DNA from: Mayfieldus sp963740555
GTDB taxonomy: Bacteria > Actinomycetota > Thermoleophilia > Solirubrobacterales > 70-9
Length of the DNA: 64,000 nucleotides
Direction of reading: 5' to 3'
Assembly (NCBI GenBank): GCA_963740555.1
Contig: CAVUES010000008.1
Location: 124,001-188,000 of the forward strand
Under the pieces are notes generated by a model, which did no database searches, was not told where the DNA came from, and saw nothing but the letters and a program-made list of their open reading frames with translations. Below, one piece after another: positions 15,992-23,895 of this stretch (position 1 is the first letter of the stretch; each line of letters opens with the position of its first letter). The translations under genes and the position numbers were made by a program.

Positions 15992-16980
15992 GCGAGTACG
16001 ACGTCACCTTCGAGGCGATGGGATCGCACGTGCGGCTGCTGATCGGCGAGCCGGGCCCGGGAGCGATTGCGCCTCCAGCCGCCGCCGAGCGAGCACGGAA
16101 GTTCATCGGCGAGTTCGAGCAGGCGCTTTCCCGCTTTCGCGAGGACAGCGAGCTCTGCGCGCTGAATGCCGACCCGCGCCGCGAGGTGCCTTCCTCCGGG
16201 CTGCTGCGAGAGGCCGTGAAGGCGGGGCTCTGGGCCGCGCGCCAGAGCGGAGGCCTGGTCGACCCGACGCTGGTCGGCGAGATCGAGGCCGCGGGCTATC
16301 GCGGATCTCGCGCCGGCGCCCCGGCGGCACCGATCGGTGCCGCGCTGGAGGTCGCGCCACCCCGCCACCCCGCCGCCCCGCACCCCGATGCCCGCTGGCA
16401 AGGGGTCCGAGTCGACGAGGCCCGCGGCACGATAATCCGCCCAGCGGGTGTCCGCTTCGACACCGGCGGCGCCGGCAAGGGCCTGGCTGCCGACATGGTT
16501 GCGAGGCAGCTGCGCCGCCACGCCCGATTCCTCGTCGACTGCGGGGGCGATATCCGGATCGGAGGTGAGCAGGCGGCCGCCTGGCCCTATGAGGTCCAGG
16601 TCGAGCACCCGCTCACCGGCGAGCGCGCCCACGTCCTGCATCTGGGCTCGGGCGGAGTCGCGACTTCCGGGATCAACGTGAGGATCTGGCGCGAGTCGGA
16701 CGGCAGCTACGCGCACCACCTGCTCGACCCTGCGACCGGCAAGCCCGCATGGACCGGACTGGTCGGCGTCACGGCACTTGGCGAGACCGCGCTGGAGGCC
16801 GAGACCCTTTCGAAGGCAGCTCTGCTGGCCGGCCCGCAAGGGGGCCGCGAGCTGCTGGCCCGGCGCGGAGGCCTGCTGGTGCATGACCACGGCCGAGTCG
16901 AGCTGGTGGGAGCCCTCAGCGTTCGGCCGCGGATCAAGCTTCCCGAGAACTTCGAATCGACCGCGCAGGTTGCCGCGTGA
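15988..16980 (+). CDS. ApbE-like FAD:protein FMN transferase (module A)
   Basis: A 330-aa protein of the ApbE family, which covalently attaches FMN from FAD to Thr/Ser of exported electron-transfer proteins. Family features: FEAMGSHVRLL at the start, EFEQALSRFREDSEL, SGGLVDPTLV near 85, the core motif FDTGGAGKGLAADMV near 158, VDCGGDIRIGG, and the C-terminal YAHHLLDPATGKPAW and AETLSKAALL. No signal peptide is visible, so it may act inside or be exported with another route. It is translationally coupled on both sides (ATGA at start, GTGA with the heme protein). It is paralogous to 22921-23895. Confidence 0.88.
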   Translation: MSEYDVTFEAMGSHVRLLIGEPGPGAIAPPAAAERARKFIGEFEQALSRFREDSELCALNADPRREVPSSGLLREAVKAGLWAARQSGGLVDPTLVGEIEAAGYRGSRAGAPAAPIGAALEVAPPRHPAAPHPDARWQGVRVDEARGTIIRPAGVRFDTGGAGKGLAADMVARQLRRHARFLVDCGGDIRIGGEQAAAWPYEVQVEHPLTGERAHVLHLGSGGVATSGINVRIWRESDGSYAHHLLDPATGKPAWTGLVGVTALGETALEAETLSKAALLAGPQGGRELLARRGGLLVHDHGRVELVGALSVRPRIKLPENFESTAQVAA

Positions 16981-17618
16981 CCGCCTCCCCGACTCAGAAC
17001 GCATTGGCCCAGCACGGCTGGTGGCTCGCGAGCCGGGCGTCGGGGCTCGTCGCCCTGGCACTGGTCACGATCTCGGTCGGGATCGGGTTGATGATGGCCG
17101 GCAAGCTGATGCGGCGACCGGGTTTCGCCCCGAAGCTGGTCGCGATCCACGAGCACACCGCGGTGGCCGCGATGGTTGCGATCGCGGTGCACGGCGTCAC
17201 CCTGCTCGGCGACGCCTGGCTGAGCCCCGGCGTGGCCGGGATCGTGATCCCCTTCAAGATGGCCTACAAGCCCCTCTGGACCGGCTTCGGCGTGCTCGGC
17301 GGCTATCTCGCCGCGCTGCTCGGACTGAGCTTCTACGCGCGACGGCGAATCGGCGCCCGGCTTTGGCGCAAGGCGCATCGCTTTACCGTCGTCGTCTACG
17401 GCCTTGCCGTGGTCCACACGCTGGGCGCCGGCACCGACGCGTCGACCCCATGGCTTCGCTGGTGGCTCTTGCTCACCGCTCCACCGATCGCGCTGCTGTT
17501 CGCGGTCCGGCTCGTACATGGCTGGAAGGCGTCGCGACGCCCGCATCCGCGGGCCGAGCGCGCACCGCGGCAGGAGGCCCTACGGCCGCGGCCAACCCCC
17601 GTATTGGAGGAGGCGTGA
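16977..17618 (+). CDS. Ferric-reductase-like heme membrane protein (module A)
   Basis: A 213-aa protein with about six TM helices and two His pairs placed as in ferric-reductase-like (PF01794/YedZ-type) cytochrome b proteins: IHEHTAVAAMVAIAVHGV in one helix and KAHRFTVVVYGLAVVHTLG in another, predicted to hold hemes across the membrane. It would pass electrons from cytosolic or flavin donors to the extracytosolic side. It starts with GTG overlapping the ApbE stop, and its stop overlaps the start of the FAD reductase (TGATG), so the products are made together. The paralogue at 22346-22924 shares the segments GDxxxxPGxAGIxIPF and HTxGAG. Confidence 0.82.
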   Translation: MTASPTQNALAQHGWWLASRASGLVALALVTISVGIGLMMAGKLMRRPGFAPKLVAIHEHTAVAAMVAIAVHGVTLLGDAWLSPGVAGIVIPFKMAYKPLWTGFGVLGGYLAALLGLSFYARRRIGARLWRKAHRFTVVVYGLAVVHTLGAGTDASTPWLRWWLLLTAPPIALLFAVRLVHGWKASRRPHPRAERAPRQEALRPRPTPVLEEA

Positions 17619-18811
17619 TGGACGCTCCCGGAGTCCTGATCGTCGGCGGTGGGTTGGCCGCCCAGCGCTGTGCCGAAACGCTGCGGTCGCGCGGCTTCGA
17701 GGGGACGATTCGCGTCGTCTGCGGCGAGCCCGAGCCGCCGTATGACCGGCCACCGCTCTCCAAGGAGCTGCTGGCTGGCGCGGTCGAGAAGGCCGAGGTC
17801 TCCTACCGGCCCGAGCAGTGGTACGAGGACAACGCGATCGACCTCTTGCTCGGTCGGCGCGCGCAAGGCCTCGACCCGTCCGAGCGCACCGTCGAGCTCG
17901 ATGACGGTCGGACGCTCGCCTACGACAAGCTTCTGGTCGCCACGGGCAGCCACGCCCGCCGGCTCCCGGTTCTCGCCGGCTTCGAAAACGTGCAGGCATT
18001 GCGCACGATCGAAGACGCGCGCCGCCTGCGTGCACAGATGGAGGAGGGGTCCAGGCTCGCGGTCGTCGGCGCCGGGTTCATCGGCCAGGAGGTCGCGGCC
18101 ACGGCTCGCGGCCTTGGCGTCGAGGTGACGATCATCGAGGCACTCGACGTTCCGCTGGCGCCGATACTCGGTGAGCGGGTCGGCGCCTGGTTCGCCCAGC
18201 TTCATGCCGACGAAGGGGTGCGGCTGATGCTCTCGGCAAGACTTGAACGGGCACGGGGAAACGGGCGGGTCGAGGAGTTGGAGCTCGCCGACGGCAGCCG
18301 CATCGAGTGCGACACGGTCGTGGTCGGCGTTGGCGTCGAGCCGTCCGTCGGCTGGCTGGCCGGCACCGGGCTCGAGCATGGGGCGATCGCGACCGACGGG
18401 GCCGCCCGCACCACGATTCCGGACGTCTACGCGGCGGGAGACGTCGCCGCTCCGTTCGAACCTCGCTTTGGGCAGCACACCCGCACCGAGCATTGGGATT
18501 CGGCCGCCCGTCAAGGCACGGCGGCCGCGCAGGCGATGCTGGGGGTCTACCCCGGCACGCCGCCGCTGCCCAGCTTCTGGAGCGATCAGTACGGGCTGCG
18601 CATCCAGTACGTCGGTCACGCCGATCGAGCCACCGACACCGTGATCGAGGGCGACCCCGAGTCACGTGACTTTGCCGCTCTCTTCTCACGCGAGGGCACC
18701 CCCGTCGCTGCGCTGGCGGTGGGTCGCCCGCGGACGATCGCGCAGATGCGCAAGCGCATCGACGAGTCCTACTGGAACAAGGGAAAGGAAACGGAAGCGA
18801 GGGCAGCATGA
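17618..18811 (+). CDS. FAD-dependent ferredoxin/rubredoxin reductase (module A)
   Basis: A 397-aa reductase of the ferredoxin-reductase class that pairs with ferredoxins in dioxygenase and P450 systems. It has FAD motif VLIVGGGLAAQRCAETL, PYDRPPLSKELL, the NAD(P)H motif LAVVGAGFIGQEVAATA near 150, VYAAGDVAAPFEP near 270, and the C-terminal FWSDQYGLRIQYVGHA. Start ATG 17618 is preceded by GGAGGAGG; the much longer open frame upstream is a shadow of the ApbE/heme genes. It overlaps the ferredoxin gene by four bases. In this context it may feed electrons via the ferredoxin to the heme membrane protein (inference). Confidence 0.9.
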   Translation: MDAPGVLIVGGGLAAQRCAETLRSRGFEGTIRVVCGEPEPPYDRPPLSKELLAGAVEKAEVSYRPEQWYEDNAIDLLLGRRAQGLDPSERTVELDDGRTLAYDKLLVATGSHARRLPVLAGFENVQALRTIEDARRLRAQMEEGSRLAVVGAGFIGQEVAATARGLGVEVTIIEALDVPLAPILGERVGAWFAQLHADEGVRLMLSARLERARGNGRVEELELADGSRIECDTVVVGVGVEPSVGWLAGTGLEHGAIATDGAARTTIPDVYAAGDVAAPFEPRFGQHTRTEHWDSAARQGTAAAQAMLGVYPGTPPLPSFWSDQYGLRIQYVGHADRATDTVIEGDPESRDFAALFSREGTPVAALAVGRPRTIAQMRKRIDESYWNKGKETEARAA

Positions 18812-19014
18812 GCTACGTCCCACAGATCGATCCAACCGCATGCAGCGCCCATGGCGACTGCGTCGACATAGCGCCCGAGGTGTTCGACCTCGAGGAGACG
18901 GCCACGGTGATCGGGAAGGGCCCCGACGACCTGATTCTCAGGGCCGCGGAGGCCTGTCCGGCGCTGGCGATCACGGTGATCGACAGCGAGAGCGGCGAGA
19001 CCGTCTTCCCCTAG
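18808..19014 (+). CDS. Single-cluster ferredoxin (module A)
   Basis: A 68-aa acidic ferredoxin with CSAHGDC (Cys12, His15, Cys18) and EACPALAI (Cys50). The replacement of the second Cys of the CxxCxxC motif by His is typical of small actinobacterial [3Fe-4S] or His-variant ferredoxins that serve P450s and reductases. Its ATG overlaps the reductase stop (ATGA). It is the last gene of module A; a 41-bp gap follows to the convergent Kelch lipoprotein gene. Partners are probably the adjacent FAD reductase and, by position, the heme membrane protein. Confidence 0.9.
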   Translation: MSYVPQIDPTACSAHGDCVDIAPEVFDLEETATVIGKGPDDLILRAAEACPALAITVIDSESGETVFP

Positions 19015-19055
19015 ATCGCTAACCGTGGTGCTCGCCGGGGCGAACGCCGCGCCGG

Positions 19056-20030
19056 TCAGCCACTCGGCGTCAAGCGAATCACTCGATCCGAGGGCGCCCC
19101 CCGCGCGTCAAGCCCGCCGAGCAGATAGCCCGTCGCACCTGACCTCACCGCGGCGGCGTCGGCGATCGCGAGCGGCAGCTGGCTGAGGGGCGCAACGCGG
19201 CCCGTGGCCGGGTCGAAGGAGACGACCTGGCGGCTGGGGACACCGGCGACATTTCCCCCGAGCACGAAGATTCGATCGCCGAACGAAATCGCCGCCGCGT
19301 GGTCGGTCGGGGCCGGGAGCGATGCGACGAACTTCGTCAATCCGGTCTTCGGGTTCACCTCCTGGATCGCGTCGGTCGCGCTCCCGCTCGCCAGCTCCCC
19401 TCCGAAGGCGAACAGCCGGCCCCCGGCGGCGGCGGCGGCCGGGTAGCGGACCGGATCTCGAAGGCGGGCGATGGTACGGAAGCCCCGTCCGTCGCCGGTG
19501 GTCAGGACGTCGGAGGCAAGCGTGGCCCCGTCGTAGCCGCCCAGCAGGTATGCGCGGCGGCCGATCGTCGTGGCGGCGAGGTCGGATCGAGCCGTCGGGA
19601 GGCTGCCGATGAGGGCGGCGGGGCGCCCCGGCGGGAGCTCCTCGACTCCGGAGTAGCTGATCGACTCGCCGCCGCCGAATACGAACGCCCTGCCGCCGAT
19701 CACGGCTCCCGCGGCGTCGTGGGTCGGTTGCATGAGGGTTCCCTGATCGCGGCCCGCGCCGGTCCTTGGGTCGATCGCGAGGACCTGGTCACTGGAGGCC
19801 CCGCTCGAGTCCAGCCCCCCGATCATGAGCAGCCGCCCTGGCTGAGCCAGTGCAACCCCGGCCGCCACCGGGACGGGCAGGCGCCAGGGGGCCAGCTGGG
19901 CCCGCAGGCCGGTCGGCGAGCCGGCGCCGGCCGACGTGCTCGAGCTCCTGTCCCCGTGGCTCCCGCAGGCGCCAAACGCGATCGCGGCAGCGATGGCCGT
20001 TGCCGCGGCGATCAGCCTTCCCGCGCGCAC
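19056..20030 (-). CDS. Kelch-repeat beta-propeller lipoprotein
   Basis: A 324-aa protein with GTG start, a lipoprotein signal (FGACGS, Cys22) and about six Kelch-type blades. Blade signatures include LLMIGGLDSSGASSD, AFVFGGGES, AYLLGGYDGAT, LFAFGGELASG, IFVLGGNVAG and GYLLGGLDARGAPSD. It would sit outside the membrane. The gene lies 3 nt after the stop of the second propeller lipoprotein (20034), so they are co-transcribed. Propeller lipoproteins are often carriers or scaffolds; here they stand between two redox modules, but no direct link to electron transfer is shown by sequence. Confidence 0.8.
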   Translation of the reverse strand: MRAGRLIAAATAIAAAIAFGACGSHGDRSSSTSAGAGSPTGLRAQLAPWRLPVPVAAGVALAQPGRLLMIGGLDSSGASSDQVLAIDPRTGAGRDQGTLMQPTHDAAGAVIGGRAFVFGGGESISYSGVEELPPGRPAALIGSLPTARSDLAATTIGRRAYLLGGYDGATLASDVLTTGDGRGFRTIARLRDPVRYPAAAAAGGRLFAFGGELASGSATDAIQEVNPKTGLTKFVASLPAPTDHAAAISFGDRIFVLGGNVAGVPSRQVVSFDPATGRVAPLSQLPLAIADAAAVRSGATGYLLGGLDARGAPSDRVIRLTPSG

Positions 20031-20033
20031 CGG

Positions 20034-21104
20034 CTACCTGATCAGGTCCAGCCCGTCGGGCTTGTTGAGGTAGCCGGGCGCCGAGCCGATCTGATCCAGG
20101 TGCCCGTACTGCCAGACGATCTTGCTGGTGCGCCGGTCGATGACCACGACGCGCTGGCCGTAGTCGTCGGTTGCCGCGATCAACCCCCCCGGTAGCGGCA
20201 GGGCAAGCGACGGCTTGTTGAGGGCGCCGCGCCCGCTCGCGGGCCCGTAGCTCCAGATCACCTTCCCCTTCTGGGTGAGGACGTAGATGTGACCTGGATC
20301 GTCGAAGCCGGCGACCAGCACGTTGCCGTCCGGGAGCAGTTGGGCATCGGACGGGTAGCTGGTCGGAGTCTGGATCGTCCATCGCAGGTGGCCGCGGCGA
20401 TCGAAACGGTCGATCCAGCCTCCGATCTCAGTCACCAGCACGCCTCCGTCGGGGAGGGGGGTGTCGCCGTTCGGCTGTGAGAGCGAGGTGGGCGGATCGT
20501 GGACGCAGTCTCCGGCTTGACCGATCGAGCGCGCGATGCCGTGGCCCGGGCGGATGAAGAGAACGCGACAGTTGATGATGTCGGCGACGCTGATCAGCCC
20601 GTTCGGCAGCTTGTAGGCGTCGTCGGGGTGGGAGAGATAGCCCGGCCCGCTGCCGGGAACGTCGTTGCGTCCGTACTCGAATCCGATCTGGGGCCGGCGG
20701 CCGAGCCGGATCACCGCCAGCGCGTCCGAGAACTCCTCGTTGGTGATGATGCCGCGCCCGGTCGGGGTGAGAAAGGCGTCGTCGGGGCCGGCGAATGCCT
20801 GGCCGGGGCGGAGGTCTCCGGGGGAGGGAAAGCGCCAGACGATTCGCTTGCTGGGAGAGACGACGATCAACCGGTTGTTGTCGCGGTCGGCGATCAGCAG
20901 GTATCCGGGCAGGGGGGAGTTCGCTGGCAACGCCGGCAGGCCCATCAGGCGCCGTGTCACCGAGGCCGTGCCGGCCCCGGCGGCGGACGAGCTCGCGCCG
21001 TGGCGGTGCTTCTCCGCTCCGCCGGTCGGGCCGGACCCGCCACAGCCGGCGAGGCACGCGGCGGTCAGCGCAATCGCGGTGGAGATCGCAAGCGCGAGGC
21101 GCAC
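20034..21104 (-). CDS. NHL/PQQ-like beta-propeller lipoprotein
   Basis: A 356-aa lipoprotein (CLAGCGG, Cys21) with repeated segments such as GYLLIADRDNNRLIVVSPSK, NGLISVADIINCRVLFI, DGGVLVTEIGGWIDRFDRRG, DGNVLVAGFDDPGHIYVL and GGLIAATDDYGQRVVVIDRR. The alternation of IVW/WSYG endings and RIVWRF is like NHL and PQQ-type or arylsulfotransferase-like propellers. GTG start 21104 lies six bases after TAGGTT (reverse strand 21116-21111), a leaderless-type promoter. The palindromic box at 21149-21166 is about 50 bp upstream of that start. First gene of a two-gene transcript with the Kelch lipoprotein. Confidence 0.75.
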   Translation of the reverse strand: MRLALAISTAIALTAACLAGCGGSGPTGGAEKHRHGASSSAAGAGTASVTRRLMGLPALPANSPLPGYLLIADRDNNRLIVVSPSKRIVWRFPSPGDLRPGQAFAGPDDAFLTPTGRGIITNEEFSDALAVIRLGRRPQIGFEYGRNDVPGSGPGYLSHPDDAYKLPNGLISVADIINCRVLFIRPGHGIARSIGQAGDCVHDPPTSLSQPNGDTPLPDGGVLVTEIGGWIDRFDRRGHLRWTIQTPTSYPSDAQLLPDGNVLVAGFDDPGHIYVLTQKGKVIWSYGPASGRGALNKPSLALPLPGGLIAATDDYGQRVVVIDRRTSKIVWQYGHLDQIGSAPGYLNKPDGLDLIR

Positions 21105-21123
21105 GGCCCGAACCTAGGAGCGC

Positions 21124-21152
21124 CGCATAAAGGGCGCCTGCGTTGCGCATAA
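21124..21152. promoter_or_regulatory. Direct repeat CGCATAA spaced 22 bp
   Basis: CGCATAA occurs at 21124-21130 and 21146-21152, i.e. two helical turns apart, in the divergent region between the propeller gene (21104) and the DoxD-Rieske gene (21187). The second copy abuts the palindromic box. OmpR-type regulators often use direct repeats, so this may be part of the same operator; it could also be chance. Confidence 0.35.
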
Positions 21153-21166
21153 GAGAGCTCTCATGA
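21149..21166. promoter_or_regulatory. Palindromic box upstream of propeller and DoxD-Rieske genes
   Basis: ATAAGAGAGCTCTCATGA contains the perfect 10-bp palindrome GAGAGCTCTC (21153-21162). Read in reverse it is TGAGAGCTCTCTTA, matching the box at 24306-24319 in 13 of 14 positions. It lies about 45 bp upstream of the GTG at 21104 and 20 bp before GTG 21187. Confidence 0.45.
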
Positions 21167-21186
21167 AGCCGTGAGGCGGCGCTTAG

Positions 21187-22329
21187 GTGATCGGTCGACA
21201 GTTCTCTGCGGTGAGTGACTACCTCGACTCCCCGACGCTCGAGGCTCCGCCCCCGCGGGCACCCGAGCGGCGCCCGCGGCCGCCGGCGCCGGACCGCTCG
21301 ATCTCGCCCGCGTTGGCGTTGTTCCCCCTGCGCCTGTTCCTCGGAGTCACGTTCGTCTACGCGGGGATCCAGAAGCTCAGCGACCCCGGCTTCCTGCACC
21401 AGGGAGCGCCGACCTACATCGGCACCCAGCTCACGGGCTTCGCCAACCACACGCCGGGTGGTTTCATCCTGCGCACCTTCGCGATGCCGCACGCCGAGCT
21501 GGCCGGGGTCGGGGTTGCGATCGTCGAGATCCTGATCGGCCTGCTGGTCACGTTTGGGCTCTTCACGCGGCTCGCCGCAACCTGCGGCATGGGCCTGAAC
21601 CTGCTCCTCTTTCTGACTGCGAGCTGGCACACCTCGCCCTACTTCCTCGGCCCGGACATCGTCTTCACCTTCGCCTGGCTGCCGTTCGTCCTCGCCGGCG
21701 CCAGCGGTCAACCGGCGCTCGACAACACGATCCTGCAGCCTTCCGACGCATTCGTGCGGCGGACTCATCTGACCGTGTCGGCACAAGGGCAGGCGGCCGG
21801 CTCGGGGTCGCCATTGACGCGTCGAGCGCTTCTGGCGCAGATTGGGACCGGCGCGCTGGCGCTGGCGGGCATCGCCGCCCTGCTGAAGGGCCGCTACAAC
21901 GGGCCGACGGTGAACGCCAACGCCACGTCGTCGAACCTGAGCGGCGGCGGAGGTTCCACCCCCAAGAGCTCCGGCTCAGGAGGCCAAGGCGGCTCCGGGG
22001 CGAGCAACGGCTCGCTGCCGTCTGGCGCCGTAAAGCTTGGCTCGTCGAACCGTCTGCCGACGGGCCAGGCGGCCGAGTACCAGGACCCCTCCGATGGCTC
22101 CCCGGACATCCTCGTCCGGTCGTCCGACGGCAGCCTGCGGGCATTCAGCGCCATCTGCACACATGCGGGCTGCACCGTGACCTACCAGGGCGGCGAGATC
22201 ATCTGCCCCTGCCACGGCGGCGTTTACAGCGCCCAGACCGGCGATGTCGTCGCCGGGCCGCCCCCGGCTGGTCTGGCACCGAAGAAGGTGCTGGAGCAGG
22301 GGGGCCAGATCTACGCCGTGCCGAGCTGA
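21187..22329 (+). CDS. DoxD-like membrane domain fused to a Rieske [2Fe-2S] domain
   Basis: A 380-aa fusion. Residues ~40-175 form a DoxX/DoxD-type four-helix domain (LRLFLGVTFVYAGIQKLSD, VAIVEILIGLLVTFGLFTRLA, TASWHTSPYFLGPDIVF). Residues ~208-233 look like an internal Tat-type anchor (SPLTRRALLAQIGTGALALAG), followed by a Ser/Gly linker and a Rieske domain with CTHAGC (Cys324, His326, Cys329) and CPCHGG (Cys340, Cys342, His343). The Rieske cluster would be outside the membrane. DoxD is the small subunit of thiosulfate:quinone oxidoreductase in archaea, but DoxX domains have diverse roles. GTG at 21187 is used; GTG 21211 is an alternative. It is divergent from the propeller genes. Confidence 0.82.
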   Translation: MIGRQFSAVSDYLDSPTLEAPPPRAPERRPRPPAPDRSISPALALFPLRLFLGVTFVYAGIQKLSDPGFLHQGAPTYIGTQLTGFANHTPGGFILRTFAMPHAELAGVGVAIVEILIGLLVTFGLFTRLAATCGMGLNLLLFLTASWHTSPYFLGPDIVFTFAWLPFVLAGASGQPALDNTILQPSDAFVRRTHLTVSAQGQAAGSGSPLTRRALLAQIGTGALALAGIAALLKGRYNGPTVNANATSSNLSGGGGSTPKSSGSGGQGGSGASNGSLPSGAVKLGSSNRLPTGQAAEYQDPSDGSPDILVRSSDGSLRAFSAICTHAGCTVTYQGGEIICPCHGGVYSAQTGDVVAGPPPAGLAPKKVLEQGGQIYAVPS

Positions 22330-22345
22330 AGCCCGCCGCAGCTGG

Positions 22346-22924
22346 CTAGGAGACCTGGCGCACCGGCGGTTCGGTGCGGGGCAGGTCCAGCGCCGAGCTC
22401 AGCCCGCGGGCCGTGCGGGAGAGGACGAGAAATGCCGCAGGGATCACCGCGGCACCGGTCAGCAGCAGGAACCAAGGCTGGGTGACGTCGCTCCCGGCGC
22501 CGATCGTGTGCACGACGCCGAGCAGCCAGAAGAGGGCGGTGAATCGGTGCCAGCGCCGCCAGCGGGCGGCTCCGATCGCGTTGCGGCAGTAGTAGGAGAG
22601 CCCCAGCGCCGCGAGGCCGTAACCGCCGACGATCCCGACCGCGGTCCAGACCGGGCGGTACGGGCCGACGAACGGAATCGCGATTCCCGCCAGTCCGGGC
22701 CGCATGAAACTGTCGCCGAGCAACGAGACGCCGTGCAGCCCGATCAGGGCCAGGGTGGCCAGCGAGAGGGCCTCGTGCACCGGGCGCAGCTCCGAGAGCG
22801 GCGCACTGGTGTTGCGGCGGCTGCCGATCATGATGCCGATCGCAACGCTGACGCTGGCGGTGATCAGCGCCGCGGTCCCAGCCGCGCGACTGGTGATCCA
22901 AAACAGGTGATGGCCGGCGCTCAC
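22346..22924 (-). CDS. Ferric-reductase-like heme membrane protein (module B)
   Basis: A 192-aa paralogue of the protein at 16977. It has the same His pairs (VHEALSLATLALIGLHGV and WHRFTALFWLLGVVHTIG), the shared GDSFMRPGLAGIAIPF segment and about six TM helices. Start GTG 22924 overlaps the ApbE stop (GTGA); the long open frame beyond is the ApbE shadow. Predicted role: transmembrane electron transfer via b-type heme to the extracytosolic side. Unlike module A there is no reductase or ferredoxin after it. It ends convergently 16 nt from the DoxD-Rieske gene. Confidence 0.8.
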   Translation of the reverse strand: MSAGHHLFWITSRAAGTAALITASVSVAIGIMIGSRRNTSAPLSELRPVHEALSLATLALIGLHGVSLLGDSFMRPGLAGIAIPFVGPYRPVWTAVGIVGGYGLAALGLSYYCRNAIGAARWRRWHRFTALFWLLGVVHTIGAGSDVTQPWFLLLTGAAVIPAAFLVLSRTARGLSSALDLPRTEPPVRQVS

Positions 22925-23895
22925 GCGGGCAACTCCGCCACACCGGAGGGGACCATCACGGCCTCGTTGACGGGCGCGCCGGTCACGACCTCGTAGGAGC
23001 CGTCGTCGAAGACCAGGACGCCGCCGTAGGGCAGCTGTGCGGCCGCGCCCGCCGGCCCGCTGAGCAGTGCGGTCTTCGCCAGGACCTCGGCGAGCTGGGC
23101 GGTGGCGGAGAGGGCGGTGACCTGGACTATGCCGGTGAATGCGGGCTCGCCGCTGCCCGGGTCCAGGAGATGATGCGCGGGAGAGCCGTCGGCTCGCAGC
23201 CAGGCGCGCCGGCCGATCCCACTGGTCGCCACGGCGCCGTCTGTGAGCTCGAGCTCGTGAAGCGGCTCGCCGCCGAACGGGTCGTCGACGAGCACCCGGC
23301 GCGGCAGCCGCGCGGCGCCGCCGATGCGGATCTCGCCGGCGCAGTCGACGGCGAAGGTCGGATGCTCGCGCAAACTCGCCGCCACCAGGTCGGCCGCCAT
23401 GCCCTTGGCGATTCCGCCGCTGTCGAGGCGCAATCCGGGTGGGCGAATGACGGACCCCCAGCGCTCGTCGACCTCGATCTCCCGCCATCGGGCATCGGGG
23501 TCCGGAGTCGCCGGGCGGCGGGGTGGGGCGGACGCGAGAGCCATGTGTAAAGGGAGCGTCGTGGCCCCGGCCAGCGAGTCCCGATAGCCCGCCCTCTCCA
23601 GCGGGCCCAGCTGGGTGGCGTCGACGAGGCCCCCGCTGCGATGGCCGGCGGAGCGCACGGCTCGCGCCAGACGGCAGACCAGGGGGCTGGCAGCGACGGC
23701 GGTCGACGGAGATCGGTTCAGCCGCGAGAGCTCGCTGTCGGCGATGAAGCGAGAGAGGCTGTTGTGCACCTCGAGCAGCCGCTGGCGGGCCTGCGCGGCG
23801 GCCTCCTCGGCGCTGCGAGTCGGGCTCGATCCTCCGACGTGCACGGTCGACGTGCCGCCGAAGCAATCGAAGCGCAGAGCTGTCTCCTCGCTCAC
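22921..23895 (-). CDS. ApbE-like FAD:protein FMN transferase (module B)
   Basis: A 324-aa ApbE paralogue: FDCFGGTSTVHV at the start, NSLSRFIADSELSRLN, GGLVDATQLG, core motif LDSGGIAKGMAADLV, VDCAGEIRIGG, PAHHLLDPGSGEPAF and AEVLAKTALL. Start GTG 23895 overlaps the stop of the small TM gene (GTGA); similarity begins exactly there, so the longer open frame to 24144 is rejected. It flavinylates an extracytosolic target; no FMN-binding (PF04205-like) protein with a D-x-x-(S/T)-G-A-T motif is encoded in this window, which leaves the target open. Confidence 0.86.
   Translation of the reverse strand: MSEETALRFDCFGGTSTVHVGGSSPTRSAEEAAAQARQRLLEVHNSLSRFIADSELSRLNRSPSTAVAASPLVCRLARAVRSAGHRSGGLVDATQLGPLERAGYRDSLAGATTLPLHMALASAPPRRPATPDPDARWREIEVDERWGSVIRPPGLRLDSGGIAKGMAADLVAASLREHPTFAVDCAGEIRIGGAARLPRRVLVDDPFGGEPLHELELTDGAVATSGIGRRAWLRADGSPAHHLLDPGSGEPAFTGIVQVTALSATAQLAEVLAKTALLSGPAGAAAQLPYGGVLVFDDGSYEVVTGAPVNEAVMVPSGVAELPA

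Noticed and set aside
16778..17617. N-terminal extension of the FAD reductase frame
   Set aside because: This part overlaps the ApbE and heme genes in another frame; the Shine-Dalgarno and GGG-x-A motif place the start at 17618.
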